NCBI GenBank assembly: GCA_050247235.1
Contig: JBFWUN010000006.1
Location: 51,870-115,869 of the forward strand
DNA length: 64,000 bases
Direction of reading: 5' to 3'
From: CAIKBL01 sp050247235
GTDB lineage: Bacteria > Pseudomonadota > Gammaproteobacteria > Ga0077536
The notes below the pieces were generated by a model, which ran no database searches, had not been told where the DNA came from, and saw only the letters and a program-made list of their open reading frames with translations. A program made the position numbers and the translations under genes. Shown piece by piece: positions 26,052 to 34,761 of the stretch (within the stretch, counting starts at the first letter, position 1; every line of letters begins with the position of its first letter).

Positions 26052-28073
26052 ATGAGCACCTCTGCACCGTTTCCGCCGAGCTATGAACTCAAGCGCGACG
26101 AGGAGATCGCATTCCGGGACTACGCCGAGTTTCGCTATGGCAAGGTGCCCCCGGATCCCGCCACTGCCGAGCGCGTCGCGCGCCTGCGCGAGAACCTCGA
26201 TCCCATTCTCGTCGACATCGTGGACGGCGGCATCGAGGCTGCGGTCATGGAAGCCGAAGCTGCCGTCGAACGAACGGCGCGTTCCACCATCATCCGGGAG
26301 CAGCATGACTACCGGGCCTCGCTGAATACCGTGGACTGCCTGTCCGTGTCGCGCGTATCGTGGGCCGCCACTGCCGACCCGATCCGCATGAAGTTTCCGC
26401 TTGAACGGATCCGACCGGGTGATGTTTTCATCTACAACGATGTCTACGAATCCGCCGGCACAATCGGCCACCTACCGGATTACTGCGTGGTCACACCGAT
26501 CTTCTGGGACGGCCGCGCAATCGGCTTCGCGCAGATTTTCGGCCACGTCAGCGACGTTGGCGGCCGCCAGGCCGGCTCGTGGCCGAACACGTCCACGAGC
26601 ATCTTCGAGGAAGGCACGTTGTGTCCGCCCGTCAAGCTCTACGACGAGGGCGTGCTCAATGAAGGGCTGTACGACGTGCTGCTCCGAAACAGCCGGTTTC
26701 CGGACGATCTCCGTGGCGATGTCGACGCGTTCGTCGGTGCCAACGAGATCATCCGGCGTCGCGTCGTCGAACTCTGCGAACGCTTTGGTGGCGATCTCGT
26801 CGAGGCGGCGTTCTACGAAATCATGGACCGCTGCGCAGAAGTGGTGCGCGACGTCGGTCTGCCGATGTTTCCGGACGGCGAGTACGTCGGCGAGGACTTC
26901 ATCGAAAATGACGGCCTGACGCTCGACGAACCCGTCAAGATGCGGATCACGATCCGCAAGTACCCGGAGAAAATGATCCTCGACTTCGAAGGCACCAGTC
27001 CGCAGGCACGCGGCCCGGTGAACTGGCCACTCGACGGCCGCCACTACTCGAAGTGGCTGGGAGCGTTCTTCAAGGCGCAGATCCCCGGGATCATCATCAA
27101 CGAGGGTGTCACCCAGGTATTCCGCTGCCGGATCCCCAAACGTACGATCGTAAGTTCGGAGTTCCCGGCGCCGGTCGTCAGCCGCATGACCTGCATGCTG
27201 CGGATGATCAGCGCCTACACCGTCGCACTCGCCAAGATGTTCAACGGCAACGTCGTCGCCGACATGCAGAACATCCAGATCTACGGGCTGTACGGCCATG
27301 ATCAGGAAGGCAAGCTGTTCCTGATGCGCGAGATCTTTGGCGCCGGTTCCGGCGCCCGCCCGTACGCGGATGGCACCGACGCGGTTGACCTCGTGCCCTA
27401 CTCCAAGAATCTCCCGGCCGAATTCGTCGAACAGCGGTTTCCGGTCACGGTGGAACGGGTCGGGCTCGCGATCGATTCCGGCGGCCCCGGGAAGTACCGC
27501 GGCGGACTCGGCTACGTGAAGGAACTGCGCACGCTCGTGGACGGTCACTACACCACGGTGACGGAGCGCACCGCGTTTGCGTGCATCGGGATAAACGGCG
27601 GGATGTACGGCAAACCCGGGGCGTCCGTGAAGAATCCGGGCACCCCGCACGAGGAACGCGTGTACTTCAGCCGCGACGCCGTGCCGGTGCAGGCCGGTGA
27701 CGTGATCCGGCTGGTGACACCGGGCGGCGGCGGCTGGGGTGACCCCCTCGAGCGCGACGTCGACGCGGTGCGCATGGACGTGGTGCGTCGGCTGGTGTCA
27801 CCTGGCTCGGCCGAGCGGGACTACGGCGTGGTGCTGGACCCCGAAACCTGCGACGTCGACGTCGAGGCCACCACGCGTCTGCGTCGCCGGCTCGCCGACG
27901 AACGCGGCCCGGTCAAGCTCATCGACCGCGGCCCCTACGCGCAGACGCTGATCCGCCAGGGCCGGATCAGCGTCTCGGATCCGGAACTTGAAACGCTGCG
28001 CTGGGCCGACGACGGAATCCTGGACGAGTACTGGAACGACTTGTACAAGTACACGCCGCAGCGGCTGGGCTGA
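26052..28073 (+). CDS. HyuB family subunit (hydantoinase/oxoprolinase B)
   Basis: A 673-residue HyuB protein, the partner of the two HyuA proteins upstream (32-base gap). It has SAGTIGHLPDYCVVTPIFWDG and GFAQIFGHVSDVGG, where histidine and aspartate residues form the likely metal or substrate site, and the C-terminal TPGGGGWGDPLERD. Both the alpha protein at 5466 and this one are HyuB-like but they differ strongly. The N-terminal 50 residues (EEIAFRDYAEFRYGK) are an extension relative to short hydantoinase B subunits and recall acetophenone carboxylase-type subunits. No zinc gamma-subunit gene is present in this cluster. Confidence 0.88.
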   Translation: MSTSAPFPPSYELKRDEEIAFRDYAEFRYGKVPPDPATAERVARLRENLDPILVDIVDGGIEAAVMEAEAAVERTARSTIIREQHDYRASLNTVDCLSVSRVSWAATADPIRMKFPLERIRPGDVFIYNDVYESAGTIGHLPDYCVVTPIFWDGRAIGFAQIFGHVSDVGGRQAGSWPNTSTSIFEEGTLCPPVKLYDEGVLNEGLYDVLLRNSRFPDDLRGDVDAFVGANEIIRRRVVELCERFGGDLVEAAFYEIMDRCAEVVRDVGLPMFPDGEYVGEDFIENDGLTLDEPVKMRITIRKYPEKMILDFEGTSPQARGPVNWPLDGRHYSKWLGAFFKAQIPGIIINEGVTQVFRCRIPKRTIVSSEFPAPVVSRMTCMLRMISAYTVALAKMFNGNVVADMQNIQIYGLYGHDQEGKLFLMREIFGAGSGARPYADGTDAVDLVPYSKNLPAEFVEQRFPVTVERVGLAIDSGGPGKYRGGLGYVKELRTLVDGHYTTVTERTAFACIGINGGMYGKPGASVKNPGTPHEERVYFSRDAVPVQAGDVIRLVTPGGGGWGDPLERDVDAVRMDVVRRLVSPGSAERDYGVVLDPETCDVDVEATTRLRRRLADERGPVKLIDRGPYAQTLIRQGRISVSDPELETLRWADDGILDEYWNDLYKYTPQRLG

Positions 28074-28079
28074 TCCGGG

Positions 28080-29078
28080 ATGATCGTCGACCTGCGCTCC
28101 GACACGGTCACCCGTCCCACGCCGGCGATGCGGGCCGCGATGGCGGCCGCCGAGCTCGGCGATGACGTGTTCGGCGATGACCCGACGGTCAATCGCCTGC
28201 AGGCATACGTTGCCGAGCGCTGCGGTTTCGAGGCCGCGCTGTGGTTCCCCAGCGGGACGCAATCCAACCTGTCGGCGCTGATGAGCCACTGCGGGCGGGG
28301 AGACGAATACCTCGTCGGACAGGAAGCGCACACCTATCGTTACGAGGCCGGCGGTGCCGCGGTGCTCGGTTCCATCCAGCCGCAACCACTGCCTAACCTC
28401 GCCGACGGCAGCATCGCGCTCACTGAGCTCGAGGCCGCGATCAAGCCGGATGATCCGCATTTCGCGCGAACCCGCCTGATCGCGCTGGAGAACACCATCG
28501 GCGGCCGCGTCCTGCCGCTCGCGTACATGCGCGATGTGCAGGCGCTTGCGCGCCGGCGCGGGCTCGCGCTGCACCTGGACGGCGCGCGTGCCTTCAATGC
28601 CGCGGTGGCGCTCGGTGCCGATATACGCGAGGTGTGCCGGGGTTTCGACTCCGTCTCGCTGTGCCTGTCAAAAGGACTCGGCGCGCCTGCCGGCAGCGTG
28701 CTGTGCGGCCCCAGGGCATTCATCGAGTGCGCGCGCCGGTGCCGGAAAATCCTCGGCGGTGGCATGCGCCAGGTGGGGTTGCTGGCGGCCGCGGGGCTGT
28801 ACGCGCTAGAGCACCACGTCGCGCGCCTCGCGACGGATCACGCGCACGCCGAGGAACTCGCGCATGGGCTTGCGGCCGCCGGCTACGAAGTCACGCCGAC
28901 GCGCACGAACATGGTTTTCATGGAAGCGCCACCAGGTTTCGCGGCCCATTGTGCGCAACGCGGTATCGTGCTGCTGGACGGTGCGCGCCTGCGACTGGTC
29001 ACCCATCTCGATGTGACGGCCCCGGGCATCGGGCAGGCGCTTCATGCCGCCCGTCAGTTCAGGACGCGCCCGCGCTGA
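28080..29078 (+). CDS. ltaE: Low-specificity L-threonine aldolase-like PLP enzyme
   Basis: A 332-residue fold-type I PLP enzyme with the family start IVDLRSDTVTRPTPAMR, GDDVFGDDPTVNRLQ, HLDGARAFNAAV (Asp binding the PLP pyridine) and the PLP lysine in SLCLSKGLGAPAGS. It starts six bases after the HyuB stop codon. Threonine aldolases split beta-hydroxy amino acids into glycine and an aldehyde. Its place at the end of a hydantoinase-like operon suggests it processes an amino acid released by that pathway, or that it is a hitch-hiking housekeeping gene. Confidence 0.88.
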   Translation: MIVDLRSDTVTRPTPAMRAAMAAAELGDDVFGDDPTVNRLQAYVAERCGFEAALWFPSGTQSNLSALMSHCGRGDEYLVGQEAHTYRYEAGGAAVLGSIQPQPLPNLADGSIALTELEAAIKPDDPHFARTRLIALENTIGGRVLPLAYMRDVQALARRRGLALHLDGARAFNAAVALGADIREVCRGFDSVSLCLSKGLGAPAGSVLCGPRAFIECARRCRKILGGGMRQVGLLAAAGLYALEHHVARLATDHAHAEELAHGLAAAGYEVTPTRTNMVFMEAPPGFAAHCAQRGIVLLDGARLRLVTHLDVTAPGIGQALHAARQFRTRPR

Positions 29079-29097
29079 CCGCGGGCGGCGAATGGAT

Positions 29098-29400
29098 TCA
29101 GCGCAGGTCTTCCATCCGGATGTCGATCATCCCGTCGTCGGCGTATGCCTTGCGCAGAATGAGGCGTGTCGCTGCGGCCTCGATCGCCCCGCGGTTGGCA
29201 ACCACCTGCGCAGTCGGCCCGCCTGCTTCGGCCGCGAATGACTTGGTGAGCACGGTCTCCGCGATTCTGACCAATACCCGCCGCCCGTTCACATCGGCCG
29301 CGATGGACACGCACTTGGTCAGTGGATTCCAGCATTCCAGGATGGGAAAACGGACGGAACCTTCGACGGGATTCCGGGAGGGGTAGCCAGACAGTTTCAT
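29098..29400 (-). CDS. DUF1488-like small protein
   Basis: A 100-residue protein whose order of motifs fits DUF1488: FPILECWNPLTKCVSIAADV, then GRRVLVRIAETVL, a variable part, and ANRGAIEAAATRLILRKAY followed by IDIRMEDL. The family is of unknown function. The frame is open further upstream (to 29847), but that part is antisense to the lipase-maturation gene and reads as low-complexity; I start at the ATG at 29400. The ribosome site is weak. It is convergent with the threonine aldolase, 19 bases apart. Confidence 0.65.
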   Translation of the reverse strand: MKLSGYPSRNPVEGSVRFPILECWNPLTKCVSIAADVNGRRVLVRIAETVLTKSFAAEAGGPTAQVVANRGAIEAAATRLILRKAYADDGMIDIRMEDLR

Positions 29401-29500
29401 GGGAATACCCGCGGCGAGGGAACGGACGTGAATTATGCCCGAACCCGGCGCATAAAACCCAAAAACTTCGTGGAATTGGCCGGTTGCCCCGCGGACGCAT

Positions 29501-31306
29501 TCACTGGCCGGTGCGGTTTCCGACGACCGGGAAATAGATGCCAAGCGGCGCAGTGCGCCACCAGCGCCCGCGCGCAAGGACATCGCGCGCGGATTCGAAT
29601 GCGAACGACTCCAGGCGCGCCCGCACGTAACGCGGTGGCCGGCTGCCAAACGGCACGTGTTCGAACAGCCCGAGCACCGGAGGCGAGGCCTGGAGCAGCC
29701 GCACCAGCAGGTTGCCGAACCACGGATTCTCCTGCGCGGTGCCGAGCGCGGCGAACCACATCTGCCAGTCGAGACGTGGCTGGTGCGGGATGTTCCAGCC
29801 GGGCGCGTCGTGCGGTCCGTCGGGCTTGTAGCGGAAGCGGTACGCATGCCAGTGGCGGCGATCGTCGGACGCTTCGATCACGATTTCCGCCCGCGTGGTC
29901 GTCATGCGTGCGAACAGACCGTACCCATTGACGATATGCCAGGGCTGCGTGACCCGGTACAGCAATGACAGAGGTGCCCAGGCCCGGGCTTGCGCGAGTT
30001 GTTCGAACATCTGGACGAGGCCCACGCCGACGTACAGCGCGACGAGGATTCCGGTGAGTCCACGACGCCACGCGAACGCGGATCGAGGCACACCAGCACC
30101 GTCACGGGCGGCCCCGGGCAGCGCCGCGTCGTCCAGCAGCGGCAGGCACAGCAGGATTGTCAGCAGGTTGAAGAAATTGAAGTTCCCGGTGAGCATGATC
30201 AGGCCCTGGAACGCCACCACGCACGCGGCGAACGCGATCCGCGGGCGACGTGGCAGGCAGATCGCGAACACCGCCACAAGCTCGATCAGCAGTACACCCG
30301 CGGCGCCGGCCCGCAGGAAGACGTCCGGCAGACTGTGTGCCCACCACGCCAGCGGGGACGGCAGGGGCTGCGTTTCGAAATGGGTTTCGAGCGCGGTGAG
30401 GCTCCACCATGTCGGGTCGCCGGATTGCAGCTTGGGGATGCCCGCGAGGAACAGGAAACGGAACGCGAGCCAGCGCAGCAGCCCGATCACGACCGGCGAT
30501 CCCCCGGGCAGGAAGCATGCCAGGAATCCCACCTCCAGCAGCAGCAGGTCCCATTGGAAGCCCGTGAAGAACTGTCCCGCGTGGAACAGCGAGAGATACA
30601 GCAGGTAGGCGACGACGAGCGACACCCGGCGCCACCACCCGGTGACGATGCCGAACGCCGCCACCATACCGAGTCCGCAGACCGTCACGAGTGCCTGATC
30701 GGACGACCACGCCCAGAACGCCATCGGCAGTTCGGTGTACGCGCGCGTCCCCAGCGCCTCGTGTGCGCGTGACAGGTACAGCCCCAGCGGCAGGATGCCC
30801 TCACGGCCCACGAGCCCGAGCACCTGGCACCCGAACGACGCGAACGCCGCCAGGTAGATCCAGCCAAGCAGATGCAGGAACCATTCGCTGACCCGGGCGT
30901 AACGGGCGGGCACGCGCTCCGGTCCCCACAGCAGGCGGCTCACGCGAGCCGCCGCGACCCGGTGCCGGGCCACCGCGACGTACGCGCGTTCAGCAGCCCA
31001 GGCATAGGGAGGCAGCATGCAGTACAGCCGCCACCAGTGGCCATGCCCGGGCACCCGTGCGAGCACGCGGAACGCCGCCGCCGCGCCGCGGGTCCACGTG
31101 CCGTCGGGCTCGAACAGATAGATGGCGCCGGCAAACGCGGCGCGGGGTACGGCGGGATAGTCCGCTGCGGCATCCTGGTAAGGTCGATAGCGCACACGTG
31201 CGCCTGTCAGCCGCTGCCAGTAATCCACCCAGTAACGACAGAATCCGCAGTCCCCGTCGAACACCAGCACGGGCACGTCCGCGTTGCCCGCCGCATGCGC
31301 GCTCAC
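29501..31306 (-). CDS. DCC (DUF393) thioredoxin-like domain fused to lipase maturation factor-like membrane protein
   Basis: A 601-residue fusion. Residues 12-120 are a DCC-type thiol-oxidoreductase domain with VLVFDGDCGFCRYW (Cys20 and Cys23). From about residue 140 a multi-pass membrane region follows, with FASFGCQVLGLVGREGILPL, HAGQFFTGFQWDLLLLEVGF and LTGNFNFFNLLTILLCLPLLDD, all close to lipase maturation factor 1 family proteins, which help fold secreted lipases in animals. The last third has YRFRYKPDGPHDAPGWNIPH, PRLDWQMWFAAL and PWFGNLLVRLL, also of this family. The start is a GTG at 31306 whose GTGA overlaps the stop codon of the upstream gene, so the two are translationally coupled. 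Confidence 0.85.
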   Translation of the reverse strand: MSAHAAGNADVPVLVFDGDCGFCRYWVDYWQRLTGARVRYRPYQDAAADYPAVPRAAFAGAIYLFEPDGTWTRGAAAAFRVLARVPGHGHWWRLYCMLPPYAWAAERAYVAVARHRVAAARVSRLLWGPERVPARYARVSEWFLHLLGWIYLAAFASFGCQVLGLVGREGILPLGLYLSRAHEALGTRAYTELPMAFWAWSSDQALVTVCGLGMVAAFGIVTGWWRRVSLVVAYLLYLSLFHAGQFFTGFQWDLLLLEVGFLACFLPGGSPVVIGLLRWLAFRFLFLAGIPKLQSGDPTWWSLTALETHFETQPLPSPLAWWAHSLPDVFLRAGAAGVLLIELVAVFAICLPRRPRIAFAACVVAFQGLIMLTGNFNFFNLLTILLCLPLLDDAALPGAARDGAGVPRSAFAWRRGLTGILVALYVGVGLVQMFEQLAQARAWAPLSLLYRVTQPWHIVNGYGLFARMTTTRAEIVIEASDDRRHWHAYRFRYKPDGPHDAPGWNIPHQPRLDWQMWFAALGTAQENPWFGNLLVRLLQASPPVLGLFEHVPFGSRPPRYVRARLESFAFESARDVLARGRWWRTAPLGIYFPVVGNRTGQ

Positions 31307-32331
31307 GCGCCGAACGCCTGCAGTACCGCGAAGTAGACCAGGATGCTCAGGACATCCTGCAGCACCGTCGCAACCGGACCGCTGCCGAACGCCGGATCCA
31401 CTCCGCACGACGCCAGCAGCCACGGAATCGCAAGCCCGAGCGTCGCGGCGATGGCGCCCGCCACCAGGATCGACACGCCAACCGCGGCGGCGAGCCGTGC
31501 GTCGCCGAACGCCAGGTAGCTCATCGCGAACGCGAGCGCGCCGATAGCACTGCCGATCAGCGCACCGGTCCGCGCCTCGCTGCCAAGCAGCTGGGCGATG
31601 CCGGTTCGGGTCAACGACAGGCGGCGCACCGCGATGGCTTCGGTCTGCGTGCCGATTGCATCCGCGAGGTAGACGATCGCAGGGACGAAAAAAGCGACCG
31701 CGACGTTCGCGCTCAGCAGCGACTCGAACGCGACCATGACGGATGTCGCGAGCGCGCTGCCCATCAGCCCGACGACAAGCCAGGGGAGCCGGTGCCGCGC
31801 GCGACGGAGCGGCGGATCCTCGATGGCGTGACGGGTTTGCGCTTCTTCGCGCGCGATACCGGCGAGACGGTGGAGATCCTCAACGTGCTCCCGCCGCAGG
31901 ACCTGCAGCAGCGCCTGGGACGTCATCACGCCGAGCAGGTGCCCCTCCGCATCAACGACGGGCAGGCTGTCCACCCCGTGATGCAGCGCGAGTGACGCGG
32001 CGTGCTCCTGGTCGTCCCCCGGATGGACCCTCGGAAAGCGCGTATCCGCGAGCGAGCCGATGGCGCCGTCGCGATGTGCGAACAGGCGGGACACCGACAC
32101 TGCACCGTCCAGGCGTCCGGTATCATCGACCGTGCAAATCAGTTCCACGGGGCCACGGGCACTGTCGCGCAGCCTGCGCCACACGACTTCCACCCGTTCC
32201 GCGGGGTGCACTGCGAGGCACGCGGCTTCGAGATGTTCGGCAACGGTTTCCCCCGGCCGAACCGCCGTGGCTATCGCGTCGGGCCCGGCGCTGTCGCCGG
32301 CTTCGTCTTCGTCCGCCGAACTGCCGTTCAT
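31303..32331 (-). CDS. MgtE-like divalent cation transporter lacking the N domain
   Basis: A 342-residue protein with a tandem CBS pair (about residues 35-160) and a five-helix MgtE transmembrane domain (about 180-342). Family motifs are AIGTQTEAIAVRRL and DPAFGSGPVATVLQDVLSILVYF; the Asp in VLQDVL corresponds to the acidic residue lining the Mg pore in known MgtE. The superhelical MgtE N domain, which senses Mg with the CBS pair, is absent, so gating may differ. The start is uncertain: 32331 (used) or 32388, neither with a good ribosome site. It is divergent from the GNAT gene. Confidence 0.8.
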   Translation of the reverse strand: MNGSSADEDEAGDSAGPDAIATAVRPGETVAEHLEAACLAVHPAERVEVVWRRLRDSARGPVELICTVDDTGRLDGAVSVSRLFAHRDGAIGSLADTRFPRVHPGDDQEHAASLALHHGVDSLPVVDAEGHLLGVMTSQALLQVLRREHVEDLHRLAGIAREEAQTRHAIEDPPLRRARHRLPWLVVGLMGSALATSVMVAFESLLSANVAVAFFVPAIVYLADAIGTQTEAIAVRRLSLTRTGIAQLLGSEARTGALIGSAIGALAFAMSYLAFGDARLAAAVGVSILVAGAIAATLGLAIPWLLASCGVDPAFGSGPVATVLQDVLSILVYFAVLQAFGA

Positions 32332-32402
32332 CCGCGCGTCCCGTTGCAATCTGGAGAACCCGCTTGGCAGTATGCCGCGCACGTACATGCGGAGGAATCA
32401 CC

Positions 32403-32909
32403 ATGCTGCGCCCGGGAGAATCCGGCGATTTCGCCGCCATCCTGGCCGTCATCAACGCGGCCGCGCAGCGCTATCGTGGCGTCATCCCGACTGACTGCTG
32501 GCACGATCCCTACATGCGCGCGGACGCGCTCGCGAGCGAACTCGCCGCCGGCGTGCGCTTCACGGTCTGCGAGGAAGCGGGCAGGCCCGTCGGCGTGATG
32601 GGCCTGCAGCACGTCCGGGAAGTCGCGCTGATCAGGCACGCCTACACGTTGCCGGACGCGCAGGGTCGGGGCGTTGGCAGTACGCTGCTCGCATCCTTGT
32701 GCGCTGACACGGCAACACCGATTCTCATCGGCACGTGGGCCGCGGCCAGCTGGGCAATCCGCTTTTACAAACACCGCGGCTTCAGTACGGTCTCGGCAGT
32801 GACGAAGGACGCACTGCTCGACCGCTACTGGCAGGTGCCCGTGCGGCAGCGGGAGACCTCCGTCGTGCTGGTGGATGGCAGGTGGATGGGGCGCGGCGGC
32901 GCGACGTAA
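32403..32909 (+). CDS. GNAT family N-acetyltransferase
   Basis: A 168-residue GNAT acetyltransferase. The acetyl-CoA pyrophosphate loop is DAQGRGVGSTLL in motif A, preceded by RHAYTLP, and the C-terminal AIRFYKHRGFS is the usual motif B. GGAGGAATCACC before the ATG is a strong ribosome site and fixes the start; the longer open frame upstream is antisense to the MgtE-like gene. Substrate is unknown. Confidence 0.88.
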   Translation: MLRPGESGDFAAILAVINAAAQRYRGVIPTDCWHDPYMRADALASELAAGVRFTVCEEAGRPVGVMGLQHVREVALIRHAYTLPDAQGRGVGSTLLASLCADTATPILIGTWAAASWAIRFYKHRGFSTVSAVTKDALLDRYWQVPVRQRETSVVLVDGRWMGRGGAT

Positions 32910-32915
32910 TCGATG

Positions 32916-32936
32916 CGGCGGACTTCAGATCCGCCG
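32916..32936. terminator. Hairpin between convergent GNAT and LLM genes
   Basis: A 7-bp perfect inverted repeat (CGGCGGA / TCCGCCG) with a seven-base loop overlaps the stop codon of the LLM gene and lies seven bases past the GNAT stop. It is short and has no T-run. Confidence 0.35.
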
Positions 32937-33857
32937 ATCCTCGATCGCGGGCAGAATTTCCTCGCACGCGCGCCGGGTCTGATCGAACATGTCCCGATCA
33001 CCAAGCGCGATCGGCAGCAGCACGAACTTCGACGCACCCGCCGCCTTGTACTGTTCGATCCGCGCGATCACGTCCTGCACGGTGCCCACGGCGAGCAGCG
33101 GGCGCAGGTCGATCTCGTCGCCGATCCCCGCGCGGCGGACCAGCGGAAACGCACTGACTTCGGGATCGTCCAGGCTCCCGATGCGGAACGCGAGCGACGC
33201 CCCGAAGTGATCGGGGTCGATGCGTCGCCCCACCACCTCCGCTTCGTGCCGGATGGTCACGATCGCATGTGCAACCTGTTCCGGCGAGGCAATGCCTCCA
33301 ATCCAGCCGGTGCCGAGCCGCGCGGTGCGTTTCAGCGCGGCCTCGGCGTTGCCGCCGATCCACAACGGCAATGGCTGCTGCACCGGCCGCGGTGCGATGG
33401 TGACGTTCTCGTAGTGGAAGAACCGGCCGTCAAAGCTGACGGACTCCTCGCTCCACAGGCGCGCAAGCAGCTGGAAGATCTCGGTGGCCCGCGCACCCCG
33501 CTCGCCGGGATTCTGACCCGTCGTCTTCCATTCCACCGCGTTGGGATAACCCACGCCGAACATCGGCAACAGGCGTCCATTGGACAGGTAGTCGATCGTC
33601 GCGCACTGCTTGGCGAGCAGCAGCGGATCGCGCAACGGTGCGACGATCGCGTTCATCCCGAACTTGATACGCTCGGTGCAGCCCGCGAGCGTCGCCATCA
33701 CGCTGATCGTTTCCAGGTAGGGATCCGGCGACACCAGGCGATCGGTCTGCCAGACCGAATCAACCCGGTAGCGCTCCAGCAGTTGTACCCATTCGAACCA
33801 GCTGCGGGGGGTGTCGAACGGGAAGCTTGCGATGCCGAACCCGGCGCGGATGGCCAT
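32925..33857 (-). CDS. LLM class oxidoreductase 4
   Basis: A 310-residue luciferase-like protein: AGFGIASFPFDTPRSWFE, RYRVDSVWQTDRLV, NGRLLPMFGVGYPNAVEWK and QPLPLWIGGNAEAALKRTAR. GAGGAA nine bases before the ATG at 33857 fixes the start. It follows the GST-like gene by 13 bases, so the two form a pair. It resembles F420-type LLM oxidoreductases more than luciferases, but cofactor choice is not certain. Confidence 0.88.
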   Translation of the reverse strand: MAIRAGFGIASFPFDTPRSWFEWVQLLERYRVDSVWQTDRLVSPDPYLETISVMATLAGCTERIKFGMNAIVAPLRDPLLLAKQCATIDYLSNGRLLPMFGVGYPNAVEWKTTGQNPGERGARATEIFQLLARLWSEESVSFDGRFFHYENVTIAPRPVQQPLPLWIGGNAEAALKRTARLGTGWIGGIASPEQVAHAIVTIRHEAEVVGRRIDPDHFGASLAFRIGSLDDPEVSAFPLVRRAGIGDEIDLRPLLAVGTVQDVIARIEQYKAAGASKFVLLPIALGDRDMFDQTRRACEEILPAIEDRRI

Positions 33858-33870
33858 AGCGATTCGTTCC

Positions 33871-34638
33871 TCAGAGTTCCATCGGGTTGCGGCAATGCGT
33901 TGCGAAGATCCGATCGCGGTGCTGCAGCAGCAGCGGGTCGAGCGCGGCCCGGATCTGCGGATCCGTCGCGACGAACATCGGCCGCCAGTCATCTGGCATC
34001 GGACACTGTTCCCTGGGGAGCGGTTCGAGCAGGTTCGCGAACATCGTCCAGTAGATGTCGAGCGCGCTGAGCGAATCCCCGACGAAGTAATGCACTCCAC
34101 GCGCAGCCTGCGCGTGCAGCTGCTCGGCAAGGACCTTGAGCTGGTCCGCCGTGCGGGCGCCGGCGCGGACGGCGTCTTCCTTCGTGTAGCGGTACTTGCG
34201 TCCCATGAGCTGCACGCCCGCCGGTGCCTGCCCTGAATCGAGCATCGGCGCGAACATCTGGAGTCGACGGTTCCAGCCGATGCCGAGTTCGCCGCAGATC
34301 TCGTGGGCGAGTCCGAGCATCAGCGCCCGTTGTTTCGCATCCGCCGGGATCAGCGCGGGTGTCGGTGCGAGCCGCTCGGCGAGGAACAGGATGTCGAACC
34401 AGCGGTTCACCGGCGGTTCGTCACGCCACGCCACGACCGGCGCGCTGTCCGCGTGCGACCAGTCCACGATGGCCTGGTTCGTCTCACCCGCCATCCAGGG
34501 GGCGGCGGCATAGGGAAGGCCCTTGATCTCGAACAAGGTCTTGGCCGACTGTCCCCACGGACTCGGCAAGCCCTGCACCAGCACGATCCGCAGTCCGGAG
34601 TGCGCGATGATCTCCGCCTGGGTGAGATAGTTCAGCAT
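33871..34638 (-). CDS. Glutathione S-transferase-like protein
   Basis: A 255-residue GST-fold protein. After a 13-residue lead, LRIVLVQGLPSPWGQSAKTLFEIKGLPY is the thioredoxin-like start, with SPWGQSAK in the place of the catalytic Ser/Cys motif; the C-terminal helical domain holds YFVGDSLSALDIYW. GGAGGA precedes the ATG at 34638; the frame open to 34686 is not needed. Coupling to an LLM oxidoreductase suggests a shared pathway, for example handling an electrophilic oxidation product. Confidence 0.8.
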   Translation of the reverse strand: MLNYLTQAEIIAHSGLRIVLVQGLPSPWGQSAKTLFEIKGLPYAAAPWMAGETNQAIVDWSHADSAPVVAWRDEPPVNRWFDILFLAERLAPTPALIPADAKQRALMLGLAHEICGELGIGWNRRLQMFAPMLDSGQAPAGVQLMGRKYRYTKEDAVRAGARTADQLKVLAEQLHAQAARGVHYFVGDSLSALDIYWTMFANLLEPLPREQCPMPDDWRPMFVATDPQIRAALDPLLLQHRDRIFATHCRNPMEL

Positions 34639-34761
34639 GAGGATTCCTCCGTGGGTCGAGCGTTCGTATGCTACGCCGATCGTCACCGGACGGTCGAGGC
34701 AACACGGAGCCGGTCATCGGACACCTCCCACGGCGCGCCCGTCCCGCAATCGGATCCCCGG

